Below are positions 7,817-13,974 of a stretch of 18,290 nucleotides of DNA, one piece after another. Position numbers and translations under genes: made by a program. The notes beneath the pieces were generated by a model that searched no databases, was not told the DNA's origin, and was given only the letters and a program-made list of their open reading frames with translations. How positions within the stretch are numbered: position 1 is the stretch's first letter; every line of letters begins with the position of its first letter. Origin of the DNA: CAZFCK01 sp964517355 (GTDB lineage: Bacteria > Desulfobacterota > Desulfovibrionia > Desulfovibrionales > Desulfovibrionaceae); the NCBI GenBank assembly GCA_964517355.1, contig CAZFCK010000087.1, positions 1-18,290 of the forward strand, given 5' to 3'.

Positions 7817-8164
7817 ATGGCTTACGACGTCAGGCTGTTGAAATTGATAAATGGTGAAATGATCATCGGCAAATACGATGCCGAAGCAAACAAGGTCAAA
7901 GAAGTCGCCCTGCTGCAAACCATCCCCACCCAGCAGGGAGCGCAAATGATGCTGCTGCCTTTCGGCTACCCCTTTGAGCAGGACATAAACGGGGAAATAT
8001 CCCTTGATCACGTGCTGTACGAATACAAGACCTTTCCTGAAGAGCTGAAAAACAAATACCTCGAAGCCGTCAGCAACCTCACTATTTCCACGGCCAGCGA
8101 CCTGAAGAATCTCGGCAACCTGGGCGGCAACATCAGTGACATCGGCAAGCTTTTCAAAAAATAA
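7817..8164 (+). CDS. Small protein resembling phage-type Sm-like (LSm) proteins
   Basis: 115 residues. The ATG at 7817 has a strong AAGGAGA site nine bases upstream, so the longer frame from 7712 is rejected. The N-terminal strand pattern VRLLKLINGEMIIGKYD (5-21), then LLPFGYPF (46-53) and ISLDHVLYEYKTFPEELKNKY (from 61), resemble the short Sm-fold proteins found in cyanophages and marine metagenomes, which share a K-x-x-x-G-E-x-I-I-G start, a P-rich middle and an H-[IVL]-L-x-x-x-x-P end. The family is recalled from pattern, not searched. The C-terminus (about 85-115) is Gly/Asn/Leu-rich (LKNLGNLGGNISDIGKLFKK). If it is an Sm fold it may form a ring that binds RNA. It stands between an MFS operon and a terminator, with no phage genes nearby. 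Confidence 0.75.
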   Translation: MAYDVRLLKLINGEMIIGKYDAEANKVKEVALLQTIPTQQGAQMMLLPFGYPFEQDINGEISLDHVLYEYKTFPEELKNKYLEAVSNLTISTASDLKNLGNLGGNISDIGKLFKK

Positions 8165-8212
8165 CAGCTCAGGTAAACAGAGGTTTTTTCCTCGTTAACA
8201 AGGCACGTTCCG

Positions 8213-8247
8213 GCCGCTTGCACCGCCGTTGTCCAAGCGGCTTTTTT
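8213..8247 (+). terminator. Intrinsic terminator after the Sm-like gene
   Basis: GCCGCTTG (8213-8220) and CAAGCGGC (8234-8241) form a perfect 8-bp stem with a 13-base loop, followed by TTTTTT (8242-8247). It ends only four bases before the start codon of the following radical SAM gene. Confidence 0.75.
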
Positions 8248-8251
8248 CATT

Positions 8252-10861
8252 ATGCGAGAACTACTCCCCCTTTTCCCCAAGCCCAGTCATTATCTGGGCT
8301 GCGAGCCCGGCAGCGTGCGCAAAGACCCGCAGACTGTCCGCGCCCGTGTGGCCTTGGCTTTCCCGGACCTCTACGAGGTGGGCATGTCCTATACGGGGCA
8401 GACGCTGCTCTACCACGCCGTCAACTCCATGCCGCATCTTTGGGCCGAGCGCTCCTTCGCCCCCACCCTGGAAGTGGCCGCCATCCTGCGGGAGCACAGG
8501 GCGCCGTTGTGCACCCTGGAATCGGACACGCCCCTTTCCGCCATGGATGCCGTGGGATTCCATCTCACCCATGAGCTGTGCTACACCAACGTGCTCTATA
8601 TGCTCGATCTCGCGGGTATTCCCTTGTACGCGGCGCAACGGCTCGATCAACCCGTGGGGCGCTTGCCCCTGATCATGGCGGGCGGGGGATGCGCTTTCAA
8701 CGCAGAGCCCCTGGCGCCTTTTCTCGATCTCATGGTTCTGGGCGACGGCGAGATCATTCTGCCGGAGCTGCTGGAAGCCATTGCCGACGCTAAAGACCGC
8801 GGCTTGCTCCTGAAGGAGTTCCTGCGCGAACAGGCGGGCGTCAGCGGCGTGTACGTGCCTTCCCTGTTCGAGGAGCGGGAAGGCCGCATCTGGCCCCTGC
8901 TTGCGGGATACGAACAGGTGGAAAAGCGTCTAGCCATGGATCTGAACGCATTGCCCTACCCCACGCGCCCTCCCCAGCCTTTCGGCGCCGTGCATAACCG
9001 GTACACCATCGAACTGGCCCGGGGATGCACGCGCGGCTGCCGCTTTTGCCATGCGGGCATGATCTACCGGCCCGTGCGCGAGCGCAGCCTGGAAAAGCTG
9101 GACGCCATTATGGAGCAGGGGCTCACGCAAAGCGGTTACGGCGAACTTTCGTTCCTGTCGCTTTCAACCGGTGATTTTTCCGCATTGAGCGGCCTTTTCA
9201 GACAGAGCATGGCCCGCTGCCGCGCCGAACAGGTGGGCGTTTCCTTGCCCTCCCTGCGCGTGGGCTCCGTCAACGAGGATATCATCGAACAGATCGCCGG
9301 CATCCGCCGCACCGGCGCCACCATCGCCCCCGAAGCCGGCAGCCAGCGTTTGCGCGACGTCATCAACAAAGGCGTCACCAAGGAAGGTCTGTTGCGGCAC
9401 ACGGCCATGCTTTTCGATCACGGCTGGCGCTCGGTGAAGCTCTATTTCATGATCGGCCTGCCCACCGAGACCCAGGCCGACCTTGAAGCCATCCTGGATC
9501 TTTGTCTCGCTGTGGAATCCGTGGCCCTGCAATCGGGCGCGAAAAACCGCCTTCAGGTCACGGCCGCCATTTCGCCTTTCGTGCCCAAACCGCATACGCC
9601 GTTCCAATGGGAGCGAATGATCGGCATGGAGGAAATCCGGGAGCGCATCGACTTTCTCAAAGAAAAATTCCGCCGTTACAAACGCCTCAAGTTGCGTTGG
9701 CACCAGCCGCAGATGAGCTGGCTGGAAGGCATCTTTTCACGAGGGGGCAGATCCCTGGCTCCCGTGGTTGAAAACGCCTTTCGCAAGGGTGCGCTTTTCA
9801 GCAGTTGGAACGACCACCTGAACATCCACACCTGGATGGAGGCCCTTGAAGAATGCGGATTCGATGCGGACAAGCGCGCAGCGCTCCTCGGAGAGCGCGA
9901 CGTGGACGCGCCCCTGCCCTGGGATCATCTGGCGCCAGGCGTCACAAAACGTTTTCTCCAGACGGAACGCCGCCGGGCCATGGCCGCAGCCGCCACCCCG
10001 GATTGCCGCTTCGAAGAATGCCGTTCCTGCGGCGTGTGCAACATTGATGGACGCCCCTCCACTCTTGCCGCCCAAGCCGCGAACATGGACATCCGGCCGG
10101 TCACCAATCTCGCGGCCCGCGATCAGCGGGAAAGCGCCCATGAAGACAGGCAGGAGGCCCCGCGCCAGGAACCGGCGCTTCCGGAAATCAGAGAGCGCAA
10201 CCTGCACCACAAGGCGCAGCACCTGCGTATCTGGTACGCGACATACGGTCCGGCCTCTTTCCTCAGCCAGCTGGAACTTCAGGATGTTTTCGAACACGCC
10301 ATGCGCCGGGCCAAAATGGCCCTGACCTTTTCCCAGGGGTACCATCCCTTGCCCCTGGTGTCCTTTTCCCGCGCCCTGCCTGTGGGGGTGGAAAGCGATT
10401 GCGAATACCTGGACCTTTTTCTGAGCCAGGCCAAAGATCCGGAGCGCCTCTGCGACGACCTCGCTCCCGCAATGCCCCAAGGCCTGACCTGCGAGCGCGT
10501 GTGTCCGTTGCCTCTGCAGGGCAAGCAACCTCAATCCGTCGCCGAGAGCTTTGTCTTACGCCATGTGGGATCGCAGGAGCAGCAGGAGCGGTCCATACAC
10601 CGCTGGCAAGAATTCGAAGCCCGGGAGCAACACGTCTGGAATCGCGTCACGCGCAAGGGATTGCGCAGCCGGGACATCCGCCCCCTTTTCTCGCGCATCG
10701 AAACCGCCGCGCCCCACGATGGGGTGCGCCTGCTCATGGACTGGCGCGAGACGTACCTCAATCCATTGGCCCTGTGCCTGGAGGTGCTCGAAGAACCGCA
10801 GCCGCACCTCCTGCGGCTCAAAAAAACGCGCCAATTCTTCCCCGGCGACCCGCAGGACTAG
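8252..10861 (+). CDS. Fused radical SAM protein (TIGR03960-like) with C-terminal DUF2344 domain
   Basis: 869 residues. Residues about 1-240 form the B12-binding-like N-terminal region of this family (KPSHYLGCEPGSV, FPDLYEVGMSYTGQ, GGGCAFNAEPLAPFLD, GDGE). The radical SAM core is about 250-480, with the CxxxCxxC iron-sulfur motif at Cys259, Cys263 and Cys266. A second cysteine cluster, Cys585-x4-Cys590-x2-Cys593-x2-Cys596, precedes a linker. The DUF2344/TIGR03936 radical-SAM-linked domain follows from about 650 (WYATYGPASFLSQLELQDVFE). In many bacteria the two parts are separate genes; here they are one chain. The reaction is unknown for the family. The start fits the family N-terminus but has no ribosome site, because the terminator T-run abuts it. 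The ferredoxin downstream could supply electrons. Confidence 0.92.
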   Translation: MRELLPLFPKPSHYLGCEPGSVRKDPQTVRARVALAFPDLYEVGMSYTGQTLLYHAVNSMPHLWAERSFAPTLEVAAILREHRAPLCTLESDTPLSAMDAVGFHLTHELCYTNVLYMLDLAGIPLYAAQRLDQPVGRLPLIMAGGGCAFNAEPLAPFLDLMVLGDGEIILPELLEAIADAKDRGLLLKEFLREQAGVSGVYVPSLFEEREGRIWPLLAGYEQVEKRLAMDLNALPYPTRPPQPFGAVHNRYTIELARGCTRGCRFCHAGMIYRPVRERSLEKLDAIMEQGLTQSGYGELSFLSLSTGDFSALSGLFRQSMARCRAEQVGVSLPSLRVGSVNEDIIEQIAGIRRTGATIAPEAGSQRLRDVINKGVTKEGLLRHTAMLFDHGWRSVKLYFMIGLPTETQADLEAILDLCLAVESVALQSGAKNRLQVTAAISPFVPKPHTPFQWERMIGMEEIRERIDFLKEKFRRYKRLKLRWHQPQMSWLEGIFSRGGRSLAPVVENAFRKGALFSSWNDHLNIHTWMEALEECGFDADKRAALLGERDVDAPLPWDHLAPGVTKRFLQTERRRAMAAAATPDCRFEECRSCGVCNIDGRPSTLAAQAANMDIRPVTNLAARDQRESAHEDRQEAPRQEPALPEIRERNLHHKAQHLRIWYATYGPASFLSQLELQDVFEHAMRRAKMALTFSQGYHPLPLVSFSRALPVGVESDCEYLDLFLSQAKDPERLCDDLAPAMPQGLTCERVCPLPLQGKQPQSVAESFVLRHVGSQEQQERSIHRWQEFEAREQHVWNRVTRKGLRSRDIRPLFSRIETAAPHDGVRLLMDWRETYLNPLALCLEVLEEPQPHLLRLKKTRQFFPGDPQD

Positions 10862-10923
10862 GAGGGCCTCCGCGGCTCAAGAATCTTTTTGAAAAAGGCT
10901 CTTCAGAATCTCCAACACTTTTT
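10860..10923 (+). repeat. Intergenic hairpin repeat, family A, copy 2
   Basis: It begins inside the stop codon of the radical SAM gene: AGGAGGGCCTCCGCGGC, then a 12-bp imperfect stem (one mismatch, one G-T pair) around TTTTTGAAAAA, then AATCTCCAACACTTTTT. Block order matches copy 1 at 4874-4937. No module B or C follows here. Confidence 0.75.
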
Positions 10924-10952
10924 GTTAATATAACTTTTAGTATAGTTACAAT
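10922..10952 (+). promoter_or_regulatory. Possible promoter for the ferredoxin-prepilin pair
   Basis: TTGTTA (10922-10927) and TACAAT (10947-10952) are separated by 19 bases in an AT-rich stretch just after the repeat. The match is moderate and the spacing slightly long. Confidence 0.3.
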
Positions 10953-10993
10953 TTACCATAGAACGCCTTCTCCGCAATATGGAGCGAAAGCAG

Positions 10994-11215
10994 ATGAGCG
11001 ACGCAAAAAGCGACAACGATCCCAAGCGCAAAATCGCCTTTTTCCGAGGCGCATGCAAAGGCTGTCAGGCCTGTGTCTCCTTGCTGCCCGAATGCTTCGG
11101 CTGGGACGAGGACGAGGAGAAGCCGTTTCTCAAAGACGATTGCGCGCCCGAGAGCCGCATCAGGGAGTGCATGTCGTATTGCCCCGAGGATTGCATCGAA
11201 ATCGAAGAGGAGTGA
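10994..11215 (+). CDS. [4Fe-4S] ferredoxin with four extra cysteines
   Basis: 73 residues. The ATG at 10994 is chosen over the in-frame ATG at 10979 because GGAG (10981-10984) lies nine bases before it. The pattern Cys21-x2-Cys24-x2-Cys27, with Cys63 followed by Pro, is the single-cluster ferredoxin ligand set. The body is acidic (DEDEE, EIEEE), as expected for a soluble electron carrier. Four further cysteines (34, 50, 59, 67) are present; Cys59, Cys63 and Cys67 form a C-x3-C-x3-C run. The known disulfide positions of Desulfovibrio gigas ferredoxin do not align well with them, so their role is open. It follows the large radical SAM gene, for which it is a plausible reductant, and precedes the prepilin gene by 42 bases. 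Confidence 0.88.
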   Translation: MSDAKSDNDPKRKIAFFRGACKGCQACVSLLPECFGWDEDEEKPFLKDDCAPESRIRECMSYCPEDCIEIEEE

Positions 11216-11257
11216 GTCCCCGCGCCGTAACGGCGGATTGTTGCGCGCCCCTTGAAT

Positions 11258-11938
11258 ATGCCCTATCCTTGCGGCGTGAACATACCGCGCCAGACGCATA
11301 ACGCCGGGGGCATGGCCGGCGTCTCACTCCTGGAGATGGGATTTGTGGTGCTGATCATCGGCCTGATCGTCGGGCTGGGCGTGGTCTCCATGCACCACAT
11401 GCTGGCCAACGCGCGCCTCTCCAAGACACAGACCGTGTTGCAGCAATGCAAGGACTGCTTGCGCAAACGCGCCGTGTACAACAATCGCTACCCCACCTTC
11501 GCCCCCGGCGGGGTATCCATCGACTGCGACGTATTGAGCTATGACGTCAACGCCTGCCTGTGCGGCGGCAACGGCAGCCTTCAGGACGCCTGGGGCGAAA
11601 AAATCCGCTTCATCGAGGGCGTGGACCAGCACAACGCCGGGCTCAAAGGCGGCATGATCGTCAATCTTACCCAGCAAAGCGCGCCGACAACCGCGCCCGG
11701 CCCCATGTCCCTGCTCATGGACCACCGGAATGCCGCCCGGCGGGACGTGGCCTTCATCCTCATCAGCTCGGGCAAGGACCGCGCTTTAGGCGACTCTTCC
11801 TACGGCGCGCTGTTCAAGGCGGGCAATTGCACCGCCACACTCGCCCCTGAAGCGCCCCCGAATTTCAGCTCCCCGGACAACGACGATCTGTTTCTGCTGG
11901 TCACGGGCAAGGAATTGCGCGCCGCAGTGCGGGAATGA
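11258..11938 (+). CDS. Type II-secretion/type IV-pilus-like prepilin (lone pseudopilin)
   Basis: About 226 residues from the ATG at 11258. A TTG at 11252 and a GTG at 11276 are also in frame and none has a clear ribosome site, so the start is uncertain. A class III prepilin signal is clear: cleavage after Gly21 gives VSLLEMGFVVLIIGLIVGLG, with Glu at mature position 5 followed by a hydrophobic helix. The globular part has pseudopilin features, DAWGEKIRFI and FILISSGKDRALGD, and several cysteines (QQCKDCLRK, IDCD, NACLCGG, GNC) that may form disulfides. By family it would assemble in a periplasmic pseudopilus after PilD-type cleavage. No secretion or pilus assembly genes are in the window, so it is either an orphan minor pilin or works with a distant system. 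Confidence 0.82.
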   Translation: MPYPCGVNIPRQTHNAGGMAGVSLLEMGFVVLIIGLIVGLGVVSMHHMLANARLSKTQTVLQQCKDCLRKRAVYNNRYPTFAPGGVSIDCDVLSYDVNACLCGGNGSLQDAWGEKIRFIEGVDQHNAGLKGGMIVNLTQQSAPTTAPGPMSLLMDHRNAARRDVAFILISSGKDRALGDSSYGALFKAGNCTATLAPEAPPNFSSPDNDDLFLLVTGKELRAAVRE

Positions 11939-12111
11939 CACGGGGCAGCCCGGCTCGCACCTTTTTCCACAGCCCATCACGGGAAATCAGCTCCGTGAAG
12001 CGCAGACGCCCGCTCACGGCAATGCGTGGCCGTCGATTTACAGTATAGACGTTCTGGCTTATGATCTTACGCTCTTGTACGGCAGACAGCGATCCGAAGA
12101 TTATTGAAAAC

Positions 12112-12141
12112 GTGAAAACTCTCTGTTCCGAGCATTATAAT
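12112..12141 (+). promoter_or_regulatory. Promoter candidate with consensus -10 box
   Basis: TATAAT (12136-12141) is a perfect -10 box, with GTGAAA (12112-12117) 18 bases upstream as a partial -35. Transcription from about 12148 would give a short leader to the small frame at 12165 and then run on to the SPASM gene. Confidence 0.45.
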
Positions 12142-12164
12142 GTAATGTGAGCGGAGAAGACTTG

Positions 12165-12242
12165 ATGGCCCGCTCCCGCGGCATTCGCCGCCGGCCCCGT
12201 CAACAACGTGGCCTTCCTTACAACTCAGTGCGAGTAAATTAA
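12165..12242 (+). CDS. Possible 25-residue basic peptide upstream of a radical SAM/SPASM gene
   Basis: ATG at 12165 with GGAGAAG starting at 12153 (eight bases between GGAG and the ATG), and a consensus -10 box about 25 bases further up. The product begins MARSRGIRRRP and ends LPYNSVRVN; eight of 25 residues are Arg. It ends 98 bases before the SPASM enzyme, inside the left arm of an inverted repeat. It could be a leader peptide, a peptide substrate of the enzyme, or a chance frame in GC-rich DNA, where Arg-rich frames are common. Only the signals are seen; the function is not. Confidence 0.3.
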   Translation: MARSRGIRRRPRQQRGLPYNSVRVN

Positions 12243-12258
12243 GCATGTTCCGCACTGA
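12225..12258. promoter_or_regulatory. 8-bp inverted repeat before the SPASM gene
   Basis: TCAGTGCG (12225-12232) and CGCACTGA (12251-12258) are perfect reverse complements with an 18-base AT-rich loop. It may be an operator or an mRNA hairpin after the small frame. No T-run follows. Confidence 0.35.
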
Positions 12259-12340
12259 TTAATTGCAGCGCAAAGATCGCCACCGGAACGCCTTGCAACC
12301 GCTTGTTCCGGCAGCGTCTTTGTCGGAGGTACGCATATTC

Positions 12341-13330
12341 ATGGGCAAACGACTCCGCAACGCAGTGCTGGCCCTGCCCCCGGACGTGCAGGCCAAACTC
12401 AGAAAAAAGCTGTTTTACGATCCGTTGATAAAACATCGTAATATCACCGTGGAGAATCCGGGCATTTTCGACGCCGTATTCTTCGAGGTCATCACTAAAT
12501 GCAACTCGCGTTGCAGTTTTTGCGCCGCATCCATACAGAACGAAACGCGGGAAACGCGATTGATGGAGTTCGATCTCTATAAAAAAGCGGTGGACGAACT
12601 TTCCGAGCTGCAGTTTTCCGGCCGCGTGGCCTGGCACGTCAACAACGACCCCCTGCTTTTTCCGGACCTGACGCGCTTTGTCGCCTACGCCAGGCCAAAG
12701 CTCCCCAAGGCGCGGCTGCAAGTGATGACCAACGGCCTGCTGCTCAAGCCCACCATTGGAGAGGAACTCATTCAAGCGGGCGTGGACGACGTTCACGTGG
12801 ACTTCTACCGCAAGCAGGAAGACCAGCAGCTGTACCCCGGAGTGCGCGATTTCATGAATGAAGTCATTCCGCGTTATTTTCCCAAACACCAGGGATGCGT
12901 GCATTACTCCGAAGACGGTTCGCGCAGACTGATCTTTGAAATTGAATACCGCTATCTGGGTGAGATCATCGCCAGCAGGGGCGGCACCTCCCCAAACAAA
13001 ACAGCGGAGCCTCAAGACGTGAGCGGCTTCTGCATCTTTCCCTGGACCCAATTCAACATCACTGCGGACGGGCGCGTGAGCAAATGCTGCGCGGACCTCT
13101 ATTTCGCCGATCCCATGGGCGACCTGAACAAACAGGGCGTCATGGAAATCTGGCACGGCAAGCGCTTTACGCACGTGCGCGAGAAGCTCATCAAAGGCGA
13201 CCGCGTTTCCTTGCCCAATTGCCGCGAATGCGACTATTTCGGCTTTCCCAACAAAATCATGCCCAACAAATTGCTGCGCGCCGTTCGCCACCATTTTTTC
13301 ACCTACCGCGATGTGCAGGATGTGGACTGA
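12341..13330 (+). CDS. Radical SAM protein with SPASM domain
   Basis: 329 residues. The ATG at 12341 is supported by GGAGG (12325-12329), with 11 bases between; the in-frame TTG at 12263 lacks a site. The radical SAM motif is C54-NSR-C58-SF-C61, in FFEVITKCNSRCSFC. The core continues with WHVNNDPLLFPDL and QVMTNGLLL. The C-terminal SPASM-type region binds auxiliary clusters: Cys231 (FCIFPW), Cys249-Cys250 (SKCC) and Cys294-x2-Cys297 (NCREC), around the typical FNITADGRVSKCC and GD sequence. SPASM enzymes mature peptides, modify proteins or act on small molecules; nothing in the sequence fixes the substrate. It precedes the STAS gene by about 100 bases. The short frame at 12165 is the only candidate peptide I see nearby. 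Confidence 0.9.
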   Translation: MGKRLRNAVLALPPDVQAKLRKKLFYDPLIKHRNITVENPGIFDAVFFEVITKCNSRCSFCAASIQNETRETRLMEFDLYKKAVDELSELQFSGRVAWHVNNDPLLFPDLTRFVAYARPKLPKARLQVMTNGLLLKPTIGEELIQAGVDDVHVDFYRKQEDQQLYPGVRDFMNEVIPRYFPKHQGCVHYSEDGSRRLIFEIEYRYLGEIIASRGGTSPNKTAEPQDVSGFCIFPWTQFNITADGRVSKCCADLYFADPMGDLNKQGVMEIWHGKRFTHVREKLIKGDRVSLPNCRECDYFGFPNKIMPNKLLRAVRHHFFTYRDVQDVD

Positions 13331-13355
13331 GGCGCTGGTTCTTTTTACCAACGAA

Positions 13356-13364
13356 TGATATTAT
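13356..13364 (+). promoter_or_regulatory. Extended -10-like box upstream of the STAS gene
   Basis: TGATATTAT fits an extended -10 (TG, one base, then TATTAT, five of six to consensus), 66 bases before the STAS start. No good -35 is seen, as allowed for extended -10 promoters. Confidence 0.3.
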
Positions 13365-13429
13365 GATCATGATTACAACCTGGTGCATGCAGTAGACCGC
13401 CCGGGTACACCTACACCATGGAGCTCTTG

Positions 13430-13771
13430 ATGGATATCGGCTTCAGTACACGCGACGAGTTCCTGCTGGTACGTCTCGCCGGCAAGCTGGATAGAGAAAC
13501 AGCGCCCCAATTGGAAACCGCTCTCAGGGAACGCATCGCCGCGGGCGAAATACGCTGCATTCTGGACATGGGCGATCTTACCTATATTTCCAGCGCAGGT
13601 CTCCGCGTCCTGCTCGTTGCGGGCAAGCTGTGCAAATCTGCCGGCGGAGGCATCGCCTTTTGCCGTCTTCAGGGCATGGTCGGGGATGTTTTCTCCCTGG
13701 CCTACATGAACACGCTATTCCCCACCGCGGCCACTGTCGAGCAGGCGGCGGAAGCCTTTCGCAAGGGATAG
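13430..13771 (+). CDS. STAS-domain anti-sigma-factor antagonist
   Basis: 113 residues from the ATG at 13430. GGAG (13420-13423) sits six bases upstream of it, while the ATG at 13418 overlaps that site. It is a single STAS domain of SpoIIAA/RsbV type: FLLVRLAGKLDRETAPQLE, then the signature DMGDLTYISSAGLRVLL. Ser55 in ISSAGL aligns with the Ser that is phosphorylated by an anti-sigma kinase and dephosphorylated by SpoIIE-type phosphatases. The Cache-SpoIIE phosphatase at 1453 is a natural upstream partner, and the next gene encodes the sensor-MFS fusion. No kinase partner or sigma factor gene is in the window. Confidence 0.92.
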   Translation: MDIGFSTRDEFLLVRLAGKLDRETAPQLETALRERIAAGEIRCILDMGDLTYISSAGLRVLLVAGKLCKSAGGGIAFCRLQGMVGDVFSLAYMNTLFPTAATVEQAAEAFRKG

Positions 13772-13974
13772 CCCCCATGTCCGACGCTGCGTTTTATGCC
13801 GCACTTTCGCGTAGGCGCGGCCGGACAAGTTCATCCTTTCCGCTCTTCTTCCATGTCTTTTTCGGGGTGCCCCTCCCGGCCCCTTTCCGGGGCTTTGCAA
13901 ACGTCCCGGTTCTGCCCTCTGTTTTAGCTCGTTTCATTCACCACGCCATTTCAAATGAATAAGGATGGCCTGTC

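Larger units (their letters stand above)
11939..12340. other. 402-base spacer before the SPASM gene
   Basis: It contains several short stems (TCACGG 11977-11982 with CCGTGA 11993-11998; GAGCGG 12149-12154 with CCGCTC 12170-12175), a promoter-like box at 12112-12141, a possible 25-codon gene at 12165-12242 and an 8-bp inverted repeat at 12225-12258. No terminator with a T-run is seen for the prepilin gene. Confidence 0.5.

Noticed and set aside
12061..12150. 29-codon frame (MILRSCTADSD...) before the SPASM gene
   Set aside because: No ribosome site, and it overlaps the TATAAT box that better explains the region.
12239..13351. 370-residue minus-strand frame antisense to the SPASM gene
   Set aside because: Shadow of a high-GC gene; Val/His/Gly-rich with no domain, while the plus strand shows clear catalytic motifs. 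The same applies to the long antisense frames at 3640-4650, 2719-3519 and 13951-15021.
13777..13962. 61-residue frame between the STAS and sensor-MFS genes
   Set aside because: It has an AAGGGA upstream and starts five bases after the STAS stop, but the product (MSDAAFYAALSRRRG...) shows no domain, is rich in Phe/Pro/Arg like a chance frame, and contains a GCCCC-TTTCC-GGGGC hairpin (13879-13893) that looks non-coding. Ortholog comparison could revive it.
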